A DNA stretch of 64,000 nucleotides from Bradyrhizobium sp. Arg816 (GTDB lineage: Bacteria > Pseudomonadota > Alphaproteobacteria > Rhizobiales > Xanthobacteraceae), in the NCBI RefSeq assembly GCF_029989365.1, contig NZ_JAPRAQ010000001.1, forward strand, positions 930,001 to 994,000, given 5' to 3'. Positions 17,288 through 26,242 of this stretch are shown here, one piece after another. The position numbers and the translations under genes were made by a program. Below the pieces are notes generated by a model. That model had not been told where the DNA came from. It did not search any database and was given only the letters and a program-made list of their open reading frames with translations. Position 1 is the stretch's first letter, and each line of letters begins with the position of its first letter.

Positions 17288-18717
17288 TTTTGATCTCCCG
17301 TTGCATTGCCAGGGCCGGCGTCGGTGGCCTGGGACGCCGCCTCACCAAACCCCTTCAGCGCCGCCTTCAGGTTGCTTTCCGCATCGATCAGGAAGTTGGC
17401 GGAGGTCACCACCTCCTCGCCGTCCGAGAGACCCTGGCGCACCTCGACATAACCGCCGCCGCGACGGCCGAGCTTGACTTCCCGCGGCTCGAAGCGCCCT
17501 TCCCCCTTGTCGACGAGGACGGCCTGCCGGCTGCCGGTGTCGAGCACCGCGCTGTCCTGTATCGCCAGGACGGGCGTGGCATCGGCCGTGTCGATGTCGG
17601 CATCGACGTACATGTCGGGCAGCAGCACCGCGTCCGGATTGGCAAGCTCGATCCTGATGCGAACGGTTCGCGTGTCGCGGTTCACCTGCGGATAAACGAC
17701 GGCGATTGTCCCGGTGAAGCTTCGGCCGTGGAAACTGCGCGCGCGCACCGCGACTGACTGCCCCACCGCGATGTTGCCGAGATCGCGCTCGGCCACGTCG
17801 ACCAGCGCCCAGACGACCGAGGTGTCCGCGATCCGGAACAGCACGTCGCCGGGATTGGCCCGCATACCTTCGATCGCGTTGCGTTCGAGCACGACCCCGT
17901 CGCGCGGCGCAGACCAGCGTATGGCGACGGGCGCGGTGTGCGTCTTGTCCATCTCCGCGATGACGGACTCGGGAACGTCGAGATTGACCAGCCGCTGTCG
18001 CGAGCCGCGACCGTACATCTCGACACCGCCGACCGTCTTGGAGGTGATCGTCGCGAGATATTCCGCAGCCGCGGACGCCACGGCCGAACTGTAGATTTCC
18101 ATCAGCGGCTGGCCGGCCTTCACGCGCGTGCCGGTGGTCACGTCGGCAACCTTCTGCACGAAGCTTTCGGCGCGCATCGCGATCACCGACACGCGGCGTT
18201 CATCGAGCTGGATCGTGCCGGGCGCCTTCACCGAGACCCGGATCGAGCGCCGCGCGACGGGCTCGGACTTCACGCCCGCGCGCTGGATCTTGCCGGGCGA
18301 CAGCTTCACGGTGCCGTCGTCGGTGTCGTCGCCTTCGTAAACGGCGACATAGTCCATCCCCATCGGATCCTTCTTTGGGACGGTCGACGTATCGGGCAGC
18401 CCCATGGGATTGCGGTAGTAAAGGATTTTTCGCGGCGAAGCCGCCTGCGCCTTCGGCAGCGCCGGCGCGACGGCCGCTCCATCGTCGTCGTAGACCGGCA
18501 GATAGTCCCGCGCGCGGTCGTCCTTCTTCGGACCCGCAGACCAGAGCGGTGCACCACTTGGATCGCGGTAGTAGAGCGGCGTTCGCTCCGCGGCAGCCGC
18601 AGCCGACGTCATGTCGGCCTCGGCGAGCCAGCCCGCACCGTTCGAATGCCAGTAGTAACCGGCCAGGACCAGGCCACCGCCCAGCGCAAGAGCCGTCAGG
18701 AGACGCAGCGTTTTCAT
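17284..18717 (-). CDS. cusB: CusB-type RND adaptor with two heavy-metal-binding modules
   Basis: 477-residue periplasmic adaptor with an N-terminal membrane anchor (LLTALALGGGLVLAGYYW). Before the adaptor core lie two copies of a YYR(D/N)P..G..PKKD..DY.. (P/A)VY module (about residues 48-80 and 98-128), the HMBD type that can hand metal on; most CusB proteins have one or none. The core follows with barrel-sandwich, helical hairpin, beta-barrel and membrane-proximal domains (KAPGTIQLDERRVSV, RAESFVQKVADVTTGTRV). It is translationally coupled to cusA. Confidence 0.9.
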   Translation of the reverse strand: MKTLRLLTALALGGGLVLAGYYWHSNGAGWLAEADMTSAAAAAERTPLYYRDPSGAPLWSAGPKKDDRARDYLPVYDDDGAAVAPALPKAQAASPRKILYYRNPMGLPDTSTVPKKDPMGMDYVAVYEGDDTDDGTVKLSPGKIQRAGVKSEPVARRSIRVSVKAPGTIQLDERRVSVIAMRAESFVQKVADVTTGTRVKAGQPLMEIYSSAVASAAAEYLATITSKTVGGVEMYGRGSRQRLVNLDVPESVIAEMDKTHTAPVAIRWSAPRDGVVLERNAIEGMRANPGDVLFRIADTSVVWALVDVAERDLGNIAVGQSVAVRARSFHGRSFTGTIAVVYPQVNRDTRTVRIRIELANPDAVLLPDMYVDADIDTADATPVLAIQDSAVLDTGSRQAVLVDKGEGRFEPREVKLGRRGGGYVEVRQGLSDGEEVVTSANFLIDAESNLKAALKGFGEAASQATDAGPGNATGDQK

Positions 18718-18801
18718 GTCGTGTATCCGCGCGCCCGGGAGCGCGCGTCCGTGTGAAGGAAAAAGGGGAATGTCGGGCGCCGCCGGGCAGCGCCCGAACG
18801 C

Positions 18802-19194
18802 TCACTTGATCGCCGTGACGATCACCTTGCCGGTGACGGTCTCCGGTTCGCCCTGCACCTTCACGGACAGCGTCATCTGGTAGCGGCCGGCCATCGGCAG
18901 GTCCGTCTTGAAGGCGTACACACCCGGCTCCCTGGACGGCAGCGGCGCGACCGCCGATTCCATCTCGGCCATCCCGTCCGGGGCCATGTCGAGGCGGGTC
19001 TTGAAGATGACCGCATCCGGTATCGGCTTGCCGGTCTGCTTGTTCGTCAGGCGAACGGCGAGCGTGACGTCTTCGCCCTTCTTCATCTGCGGAGTGACGG
19101 GCTCGAAGGCGTAGTCGCCCGCGCCCGCCATCGCGGTGGAAGCGGCAAGCGAAAGGGTGGCGGCGAGAGCCGCGGTGCTGATTTTGGAAAGCAT
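18802..19194 (-). CDS. FixH/YtkA-like periplasmic protein of the cus operon
   Basis: 130 residues with a signal peptide (MLSKISTAALAATLSLAAST) and a single immunoglobulin-like beta domain (YAFEPVTPQMKKGEDVTLAVRL; VYAFKTDLPMAGRYQMTLSV). Family members are found beside copper pumps and cytochrome oxidase genes and may bind copper or help its delivery. It lies 84 bases upstream of cusB on the same strand. Confidence 0.8.
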   Translation of the reverse strand: MLSKISTAALAATLSLAASTAMAGAGDYAFEPVTPQMKKGEDVTLAVRLTNKQTGKPIPDAVIFKTRLDMAPDGMAEMESAVAPLPSREPGVYAFKTDLPMAGRYQMTLSVKVQGEPETVTGKVIVTAIK

Positions 19195-19296
19195 TGTCCT
19201 GTCCTCATGAATTGATCTTTCGCCGTGGCGCGTGAAGCGCGCACGTCAGTCGTCGTCGCGAGCAGGCATGCCGCTCGCGTCTCGGGCTTTGCGAGA

Positions 19297-19662
19297 TCAG
19301 ATTCGAGGAGGTCGGAAAGGAGGACTGCCGCCGCGGAAGGAAACGACCTGATCCGGGGGAATAACCATCGTGCTGGCCATGACGGCGAGACGTTCGAACG
19401 CCACGGGCCGGACATCACCGAGCGCGATGATCCCGCCAACGCAGCAGAAACCCATCCCGCACTTGTAGCCGTCGCTATGGGAGCCCGTTCCCTTCATGTC
19501 GGGACAACACTCGTCCATCGACATGTCGGCGTCGCCGCTCATGTGCATGGCCGTCTGCATGCCGTCCGACGACATTGCGAGGTTCGCCGCGGACGCGCCG
19601 ACCGGCAGCATCGCCAGAGATATGGCGATGGCGACTGCCAGGATGGTACGGACGAACTGCAT
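19297..19662 (-). CDS. Met/Cys-rich exported protein heading the cus operon
   Basis: 121 residues from ATG 19662 (a TTG one codon earlier is also possible). After a signal peptide (FVRTILAVAIAISLAMLPVG) comes a metal-ligand-rich stretch: MSSDGMQTAMHMSGDADMSM then DECCPDM, and later KCGMGFCCVGG. The tail is PPFRPPRI. Such Met-Cys clusters suit Cu(I)/Ag(I). It is the first gene of the minus-strand unit leading to cusBA. No firm family; a periplasmic copper buffer is inferred. Confidence 0.7.
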   Translation of the reverse strand: MQFVRTILAVAIAISLAMLPVGASAANLAMSSDGMQTAMHMSGDADMSMDECCPDMKGTGSHSDGYKCGMGFCCVGGIIALGDVRPVAFERLAVMASTMVIPPDQVVSFRGGSPPFRPPRI

Positions 19663-19907
19663 CAATATCGACTTGCCTTGTCGGGCCGGAACACGGCCTC
19701 AGTAGCATATTCGGACACCAAAGGCAGTCATTGATCGTGGTCAAGGGTACGTTACCCAGGCTCGTCCGGAGGCCGGTTGGACGTTTCGACGCGGTCCTTC
19801 GGACTATCGTGCAAAACAGCAACACAAGGCCACCATCGACCAACCGGCCCGTCCAACAGCCCGCGCGGATGTTGACGCGCTCACCCCCGGATGCCAGTTT
19901 CGTGATC

Positions 19908-20093
19908 GGTAGTGTCCGCAAGGACTCTTCAAGGGAATGCGGTGCGTCCACCTCAGTGGGCAATTCCGCGGCTGCCCCCGCAACTGTAGGCGGATAGTCG
20001 ACGACCAAACGAACCACTGGAGCCCCGTTTGGGCCTCTGGGAAGGCGGTCGAAGGCGATGACCCGCGAGCCAGGAAACCTGCTGCCAGCCATG
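19908..20093 (+). ncRNA. Cobalamin riboswitch
   Basis: The conserved core is easy to read: GGGAATGCGGTG (19934-19945), AATTCCGCGGCTGCCCCCGC then AACTGTAGGCGG (19962-19993), CCACTGG, CTGGGAAGGCGG, and the B12 box GAGCCAGGAAACCTGCTGCC near 20067-20087. Outer limits are approximate. It lies about 105 bases before the TonB receptor start and should repress it when adenosylcobalamin is plentiful. Confidence 0.92.
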
Positions 20094-20172
20094 GTCACGC
20101 GCGAACGCATTGGGCGGGGTGCCCTGATGTCGGACAAGTAGCCGGTGCATCCGCCGCCTGGGGCGAAGGTGG

Positions 20173-20283
20173 ATGACTAAGGCAACCGCGGTGACGGTTT
20201 GTTTGCGTCGCCGCAGAGCGTTGTCGTGCAAGATCTTCATTTCCGTGCTGGCGCGAGGCCAGCGTTGTCGCATGCTTTCCTGA
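20173..20283 (+). other. Possible 36-codon leader ORF overlapping the receptor start
   Basis: ATG 20173 follows GAAGGTGG closely and reads MTKATAVTVCLRRRRALSCK onward to a stop at 20283 in a different frame from the receptor. It has a better start signal than the receptor itself. It may be a leader ORF, or the native receptor start separated by a frameshift, or chance. Confidence 0.25.
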
Positions 20284-22649
20284 TTACTCTGCTCGCGTCG
20301 GTGTCCTTATCGTCCGCGGCGCTCGCGCAAAGCGCGGCGGAGGACAACCGCTCCAGGGAGGTCGGCCCGGTGATCGTGTCGCCGCCTGCGCCGCGACAGG
20401 CTCCTGCCGTCAGCCCCGGCACTCAGAAGCAGCGCGCGGCCCGGCGCGCCGCGGGACGCAATCGTGGCGCCCCTGCTGTCGCCGTTCCGGCCACGCAAGC
20501 TCCGAGCGGCCCGGTGCAGACGCCGCTGAACACGGCCGCCGTCACCGACGTCGGCTCCCGGCTCGGGATCACGGCGCGCGAGATGCCGGCGACCGTCGAG
20601 GTCATCAGTCATCAGACGATGCAGGACCTGGGCATCCGGACCACGACCGACATCGCCAAGGCTGCAGTCGGCGTCACCGGCGGCGATGCGCCCGGCGCGC
20701 CCGCCATCTTCTCGATGCGTGGCTTTTCCGGCGACCAGATCTCCACGCTCTACAACGGCATCCCGATCGGGCCGTCGACCATGACCGGCCGTCCCATGGA
20801 CGTGGCTGGCCTCCAGCAGGTCGAGATCATCAAGGGACCGGACTCGCTGGTGGCGGGCCTCGGTGCGACCGGCGGCGCCATCAACTACGTGAACAAGGCG
20901 CCGCACACCGGACCAATCGTCAACGACGCCTTCACCTCCTACGATTCCTTCAACGGCTATCGCGCCGGTTACGGATCGGGCGGCAGCACGCTGATCAACG
21001 GCCTCGACTACCGCTTCGACATCAGCCATTTCAACAACAAGGGCTTTATCGACGACACCTATTCGAAGCTCAGCAACGTATCGGGCCAGCTGAACTATCG
21101 CGTCAACGAGAACCTGAAGATCTGGGGCGCGACCGAATACAGGCAGGACAACGACCGCTTCTACTGGGGAACGCCGCTCGTGCCGGCGAACGCGCCGGGC
21201 ATCGTGCCGACGTACGGCATCGTGTCCGGCCTCTGGAGCAACTATTACCTCGGCGGCGGCACGCCGGTCCCGGTCACCATCGACGCGCGCACGCTGACCA
21301 CGAACTACAATGTGCTCGACAATCACAGCGGCGCCAACGAGCTCTGGCTGCGCAGCGGCTTTCAATGGGACATCACCAACAACATCTCGCTGAAAAGCCA
21401 GGTCTATGGCTATGACGCCCACCGGCACTGGTTCAACAACGAGATCTCGTCGTTTGACCAGACCGTAGGCAATTTCGCAGGCGCGCAGAGCATCTACCGC
21501 GAGCGCCTGGCGCTCGATCACGCGCAGCGGCTCTACGGCAACATCACCGACCTCACCGTCAATTCCAACGTCGGCGGAATGGACAATCGCTTCGTCGCCA
21601 CCGTGGCGGCGAGCAGCAACCAGTTCAACGTCTCGCAGGACACGCTGTTCTTCAATGACTACGTCGACCTCCTCAACCCGGATCGGGGGTTCTATGGCCC
21701 ACGCGCCGACGAGAAAATCTACACCCATCTCGACACCGCCTCGCTGTCGTTCGAGGACCGGCTCAAGCTGACCTCGACCTTCGCGCTGATCGGCGGCATC
21801 CGTTTTGAGAATATCGAGCTGTCGCGGACCCGCTTCGACGAGAATGGCCTTCTGAAAGCCAACTATCCTTTCTCGAAGACGTTCAATCCGGTCACCGGAC
21901 GCATCGGCTACACCTGGGACATCGCGCCCGGCGTGATGCTTTACAGCCAGTACGCGACGGCAGCCGACCCGACGGTGGCGAACATCTTCATCCTCAGGCC
22001 CACGACGCCGCTGCTGCTCACGACGTCGCGGACCTACGAGACCGGCGTGAAGCTGCTGTCGGCCGACAAGCGCGCGGAGGCCACGTTCTCGGCCTTCGAC
22101 ATCGAGCGCAAGAACGTCTACGTCCCGGAAAGCGGCATCCTCTTCAACGTCGCCGGCAAGATGGCCTCCAAGGGCGTCGAGATTGCCGCCGCGGTCAATC
22201 CGGTCGCCGGCCTGAAACTATGGGGCAACGTCGCCTTCGTGCAGTCGCGCTTCATCGACTTCACCTATGTCGACGGCAATGGTGACTTCCAGTCCTATTC
22301 GGGCAAGACGCCGCCCAACGTTCCCAACTTCATCGCCAACGCCGGCGCCTCCTATCGCTTCGATACGAAACTGCCGGTGGAGATCGGCGGCCTCGTCCGT
22401 CACGTCGGCGACCGCTTCAACTTCCAGGACAATCTGGTCACGATGAACGCCTACACGATCTTCGACGCATACGCGTTCGTCGATATCCCAAAGGCGTATT
22501 TCCCGGGCGTCGACCAGACCCGGATCAGCTTTCGCGTGAGGAACCTGACCAACAAGCTCTACGCGGCGTGGGGCGATCCGGGTTACACCGACCAGATCAT
22601 CCTGGGCGCGCCGCGCAGCTACGAGGTCGCGGCTTCGTTCAAATGGTAG
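20199..22649 (+). CDS. TonB-dependent outer-membrane receptor under cobalamin riboswitch
   Basis: 816-residue receptor. Signal peptide core SHAFLITLLASVSLSSAALA, then a Pro/Ala-rich linker, the plug (TAREMPATVEVISHQTMQDLG, in part; FSMRGFSGDQISTLYNGIPIG, in part) and a 22-strand barrel ending in ..YEVAASFKW with the terminal aromatic residue typical of outer-membrane proteins. The plug resembles siderophore (FhuE-like) receptors, but the riboswitch points to a corrinoid or cobalt-linked substrate. The start is uncertain: TTG 20199 and GTG 20226 are the candidates, neither with a good ribosome site. Confidence 0.88.
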   Translation: MFASPQSVVVQDLHFRAGARPALSHAFLITLLASVSLSSAALAQSAAEDNRSREVGPVIVSPPAPRQAPAVSPGTQKQRAARRAAGRNRGAPAVAVPATQAPSGPVQTPLNTAAVTDVGSRLGITAREMPATVEVISHQTMQDLGIRTTTDIAKAAVGVTGGDAPGAPAIFSMRGFSGDQISTLYNGIPIGPSTMTGRPMDVAGLQQVEIIKGPDSLVAGLGATGGAINYVNKAPHTGPIVNDAFTSYDSFNGYRAGYGSGGSTLINGLDYRFDISHFNNKGFIDDTYSKLSNVSGQLNYRVNENLKIWGATEYRQDNDRFYWGTPLVPANAPGIVPTYGIVSGLWSNYYLGGGTPVPVTIDARTLTTNYNVLDNHSGANELWLRSGFQWDITNNISLKSQVYGYDAHRHWFNNEISSFDQTVGNFAGAQSIYRERLALDHAQRLYGNITDLTVNSNVGGMDNRFVATVAASSNQFNVSQDTLFFNDYVDLLNPDRGFYGPRADEKIYTHLDTASLSFEDRLKLTSTFALIGGIRFENIELSRTRFDENGLLKANYPFSKTFNPVTGRIGYTWDIAPGVMLYSQYATAADPTVANIFILRPTTPLLLTTSRTYETGVKLLSADKRAEATFSAFDIERKNVYVPESGILFNVAGKMASKGVEIAAAVNPVAGLKLWGNVAFVQSRFIDFTYVDGNGDFQSYSGKTPPNVPNFIANAGASYRFDTKLPVEIGGLVRHVGDRFNFQDNLVTMNAYTIFDAYAFVDIPKAYFPGVDQTRISFRVRNLTNKLYAAWGDPGYTDQIILGAPRSYEVAASFKW

Positions 22650-22787
22650 TCGCGGATCAGTTCGCCCGCGCCGTGGCGGGAGTTGTCACGCGACAGTAGG
22701 ACGCAATCGCAAATCGATTACGCCGTTGAAGCCGCAGGTCTCGAGAGCTATCGATCAACGAAACCTGCCTTTCATCGGGAGCATCGC

Positions 22788-23195
22788 ATGAGCACCATCA
22801 CCGGCGGCTGTCACTGTGGCGCGATCCGCTATCAGGTCGAGGGCGAAGCGATCGTGCACGCGCTGTGTCACTGCCGCGATTGCAGGCTTCACGCGGGCGC
22901 TCCCGTCGTCGGCTGGACGATGTACGCGGACGATGCCGTCAAGGTGACCAAGGGCGAGCCCAAGGTGTATCACTCCTCGGAACATGCCCGGCGGCACTTT
23001 TGCGGCGACTGCGGAACCGGCCTGTTTTACGTCAATGCCGACATGTTGCCCGGGGTCATCGACGTCCAGAGCGCGACCTACGACGTTCCCGATGCCGTAC
23101 CGGCGACGATGCACATCCAGGTCGCAGAGCGCCTTGGATGGATGGAGCGCGCGCACGAGCTGCCGACATTCGACCGCTATCCTCCGCCGCCGTAG
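22788..23195 (+). CDS. GFA-family (glutathione-dependent formaldehyde-activating-like) protein
   Basis: 135 residues starting MSTITGGCHCGAIRYQVEGE at ATG 22788. The zinc ligands of the Mss4-like fold are present: CHCG, CHCRDC and FCGDCGTG. Most members of the family have no proven substrate; S-hydroxymethylglutathione formation is known only for a few. It stands alone after the receptor gene. Confidence 0.85.
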   Translation: MSTITGGCHCGAIRYQVEGEAIVHALCHCRDCRLHAGAPVVGWTMYADDAVKVTKGEPKVYHSSEHARRHFCGDCGTGLFYVNADMLPGVIDVQSATYDVPDAVPATMHIQVAERLGWMERAHELPTFDRYPPPP

Positions 23196-23355
23196 CGGCG
23201 CGCGCCAAGCGTTCGCCGTCTGGATGGAACCGCACAAACACCATCTTGCAACGGCCTGACGATCTCACGTAGATTGATCGGCGTGGGGGCGAAGCAGACT
23301 CCCCGTGAGACCTCGGTCCAAGCTCTGCGCAGCACGCCATTCGTGGAGCTTGCGC

Positions 23356-24435
23356 ATGGATACCGAACGCCACCCTCCTCTCCGTCATACCGTTGCCATC
23401 CTCTCCCGCGGCGACGCTGCCGCGCGCCGGGACACGACGGCGCAAAACAGCCGCTTCGTCCGCGTTTTCGAAGCTCTCGCCGCGGTCGGCATCGAAGCCC
23501 GGCCGGTGATCTACGACGAGATTTTCGCCGACGCCGTCCGCGATCAACTGCTCGCCGTCGATGGCGTGCTCGTCTGGGTCGATCCGATCCATCAGGGCAA
23601 GACGCGCGAGGCCCTCGACCCGCTGCTTCGCGACGTTGCGGCGCAAGGGCCATGGGTGAGCGCCCATCCCGACGTGATCCTGAAGATGGGCGTCAAGGAC
23701 GTGCTCTACCGCACCCGTCATCTCGGCTGGGGAGCCGACACCCATCGCTATGACACCGCCGCAAGCTTCCGCGCCGAATTTCCCGCGCGCCTTCAGGCGA
23801 ACGGTCCGCGCGTGCTCAAGCAAAATCGCGGCAATGGTGGCCAGGGGGTGTGGAAGGTGGAGGCCCTGCCCAACGCGGGCGCCATGGTTCGGGTGCTGCA
23901 TGCCCAACGCGGCAGCCTGCCCGAGGACATGCCGCTCGATGCCTTCCTCGCCCGCTGCGAGCCGTATTTCGGATGGGGTGGCTGCATCATCGACCAGGCG
24001 TTCCAACCCCGCCTGCCCGACGGCATGATCCGCTGCTACATGAGCGGCGCTAAGGTCGCGGGCTTCGGGCATCAATTGATCAAGGCCCTGATCCCGCCGC
24101 CGCCGGAAGGCCCGGACGCACCTGAGGCGCAGCCGGGCCCACGGATCATGCACGGACCCGATGCTTCGCAATTCCAGGCGCTCCGAAGGTCGATGGAGGA
24201 CGAATGGACGCCGCAGCTGATGGACACGCTCGGCATCGACGAGCCGTCGCTGCCGGTGATCTGGGACGCGGACTTCCTGTACGGGCCCCGCAACGCCGCC
24301 GGCGCGGATACGTACGTTTTGTGCGAAATCAACGCGAGCTCCTGCTTCGCGATCCCCGAGGAGGCGCCGGCGGCAATCGCCCGAACGGTGAAGCACCGCT
24401 TGCTCCGGACTCAAACAGCGACTTCGGGCACATAG
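23356..24435 (+). CDS. Cj0069-family ATP-grasp-like protein
   Basis: 359 residues from ATG 23356. It has the ATP-grasp style GPRVLKQNRGNGGQGVWKVE (nucleotide-binding loop), ..WGGCIIDQAFQPRLPDGMIR.. and a late acidic/Asn metal site (VLCEINASSCFAIPEEA). Family members are uncharacterised; ligase activity on a carboxylate is possible. It is followed head-to-tail, on the other strand, by the MBL gene. Confidence 0.75.
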   Translation: MDTERHPPLRHTVAILSRGDAAARRDTTAQNSRFVRVFEALAAVGIEARPVIYDEIFADAVRDQLLAVDGVLVWVDPIHQGKTREALDPLLRDVAAQGPWVSAHPDVILKMGVKDVLYRTRHLGWGADTHRYDTAASFRAEFPARLQANGPRVLKQNRGNGGQGVWKVEALPNAGAMVRVLHAQRGSLPEDMPLDAFLARCEPYFGWGGCIIDQAFQPRLPDGMIRCYMSGAKVAGFGHQLIKALIPPPPEGPDAPEAQPGPRIMHGPDASQFQALRRSMEDEWTPQLMDTLGIDEPSLPVIWDADFLYGPRNAAGADTYVLCEINASSCFAIPEEAPAAIARTVKHRLLRTQTATSGT

Positions 24436-24457
24436 CGGCACAGCCGGGACGGCGCGA

Positions 24458-25285
24458 TCAATGCGCACCGCAGCGGCAGCTTTCATAGGCGACGGGATCG
24501 TGGCTGTTGACGATGCTCACGCGGTTGCCGTGGTTGAGCTTCAGCGCGCGCAGCCGTGCCTGGTTGGCGATCCGCATCTTGCGATCCATGTCGCCCTTGC
24601 GCTGGAAATAGCCGAGCATCAGCGGCACGCGCGGCGACGGGTCGAGCTGGGCGTGGTGGAAATAGCTGTCGCCGGCATGCAGCAGCCATTTGTCACGTGA
24701 TCGCACCGCGATGCCGCAATGGCCGAGCGTGTGGCCGGCGAGCGGGATCATCAGGATGTCGGCTTCCTTGTCACCGAGCGCGCGCACGCCCTTGAAGCCG
24801 AACCAGTCCTCGCCCGGCTCGTCGTAGAACTTCCAGCTTGGTCCGTGGCTCCACTGCCCCGTGACATAGCGCCCTTCGGGCGGCGCGGGCTTGCGTAACA
24901 CCGCCATGTCGTATTCGGCGCGGTGGACGTGGATCGCGGCATGGGGAAAGTCCGGCACGCCGCCGGCGTGGTCGCGGTCGAGATGCGTCAGCAGCACGTG
25001 ACGCACATCGCTGGGTGAGTAGCCGAGCGCTTTCACCTGCTCGACCGCCGTCTCCGCCGGATCCAGCCTCGGCGCGGTCTGGCGCAGCCACCGGCCACCC
25101 AGCCGATTGGGCGTTGCGATATCGCCGAGACCAATGCCGGTGTCGACCAGAGCGAGTCCGTCCTTCGTCTCGACCAGCAGGCAATGGCAGACCAGGCGCG
25201 CGCGCTGGAACAGGCCGCCGGTGCCGTTCACCAGGCGACGGCCCATCGGACACATCGTGCCGGTGTTGAGATGGTGGATCTTCAT
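24458..25285 (-). CDS. MBL-fold metallohydrolase (lactonase-like)
   Basis: 275 residues from ATG 25285 (MKIHHLNTGTMCPMGRRLVN). It has the dinuclear zinc motif THLDRDHAGG, the later ligands LAGHTLGHCGIAV and HAGDSYFH, and a C-terminal Asn-Ser-His-Asp segment. The N-terminal HLNTGTMCP and the overall layout resemble N-acyl-homoserine-lactone lactonases, but many relatives act on other esters. It is divergent from a LysR gene that probably controls it. Confidence 0.85.
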   Translation of the reverse strand: MKIHHLNTGTMCPMGRRLVNGTGGLFQRARLVCHCLLVETKDGLALVDTGIGLGDIATPNRLGGRWLRQTAPRLDPAETAVEQVKALGYSPSDVRHVLLTHLDRDHAGGVPDFPHAAIHVHRAEYDMAVLRKPAPPEGRYVTGQWSHGPSWKFYDEPGEDWFGFKGVRALGDKEADILMIPLAGHTLGHCGIAVRSRDKWLLHAGDSYFHHAQLDPSPRVPLMLGYFQRKGDMDRKMRIANQARLRALKLNHGNRVSIVNSHDPVAYESCRCGAH

Positions 25286-25344
25286 GGCGCGTTCCTGCTG
25301 TTGTGAGCAGGGTGTTCTTGCCACCGGGCGATCTATAGGTAAAA

Positions 25345-25359
25345 TATCGAATATTGATA
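25345..25359. promoter_or_regulatory. Candidate LysR-type binding site between MBL and lysR genes
   Basis: TATCGAATATTGATA, an interrupted palindrome in the 93-base divergent gap, AT-rich against the background and 20 bases before the regulator start. Position and symmetry fit an autoregulatory LysR site. Confidence 0.45.
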
Positions 25360-25378
25360 CTATCTCTAGGCTTATCCT

Positions 25379-26242
25379 ATGGACATCCGCGAGCTTCGCT
25401 ACTTCGCCGCCGTGTACCGCGAGCGCAATCTGACCGCGGCGGCGCGCGCCTGTTTCGTATCGCAGCCGTCGATCTCGACCGCGATCACCCATCTGGAGGC
25501 CGAGCTCGGCACCACGCTGTTCATCCGGCACAAGAAGGGTGTCGCACCGACCGCCTCAGCCGAGCAGTTTCATGCGTTGGCCCGCCGCATCATCGACGAG
25601 GCGGACGCCGCACGCAGCCTGTTCAGGAAGCCGAATACGAAGACCACGGTGACGCTGGGACTGATGCGCACGCTCGACGTACCCCGAACGATCGCGCTGC
25701 TGAAGCCGCTGACGACGCGCACCGACATCGCGCTCCGCCTCGTCGGCCACGACGAGCGCGCCGATGCGCGCATCATCTCGAAGAGCATGCTGCGCGCCGA
25801 CGAGCATTTCGTCGCGCTGTGGAGCGAGCGCTATGTCGCCGCACTTCCGCCCGCGCATCCGCTGACGCTGAAGGAGAAGCTGCGGACCTCCGATCTCGCC
25901 GGCGTTCCGCTGATCGACCGCTGCCATTGCGAGCAGAGCGAATTCTTCGGCCGGACGTCACGACGAAGGCAGACCGCGGCGATCGCGCAGTCCGAGGATT
26001 GGGCAATGGCGCTGGTCGCGGCCGGCGTCGGCATCGCCATCGTTCCGGAAGGCGTGGCGCGCGGCAATCCTGATGTCGTGGTGCGCGACATCGAGGTCAG
26101 GGTCAAACGCGAGGTCGGCCTGGCCTACCGCGCATCGGAGCCGCTGGCGGATGCGCTGAAGGATTTTGTCGGAAAACTTCAGAAGCAGCGGCGCAAGCCG
26201 GATCCGACCGGCCCACGGCGTAACAAACGCAGGAAGTCTTAA
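25379..26242 (+). CDS. LysR-family transcriptional regulator
   Basis: 287 residues. Standard N-terminal helix-turn-helix (MDIRELRYFAAVYRERNLTA; FVSQPSISTAITHLEAELGT) and a periplasmic-binding-like effector domain (EDWAMALVAAGVGIAIVPEG). The C-terminus is very basic (KQRRKPDPTGPRRNKRRKS). It is divergent from the MBL-fold hydrolase, the classical layout for a LysR regulator and its target. Its stop overlaps the end of the converging lipoprotein gene. Confidence 0.92.
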   Translation: MDIRELRYFAAVYRERNLTAAARACFVSQPSISTAITHLEAELGTTLFIRHKKGVAPTASAEQFHALARRIIDEADAARSLFRKPNTKTTVTLGLMRTLDVPRTIALLKPLTTRTDIALRLVGHDERADARIISKSMLRADEHFVALWSERYVAALPPAHPLTLKEKLRTSDLAGVPLIDRCHCEQSEFFGRTSRRRQTAAIAQSEDWAMALVAAGVGIAIVPEGVARGNPDVVVRDIEVRVKREVGLAYRASEPLADALKDFVGKLQKQRRKPDPTGPRRNKRRKS

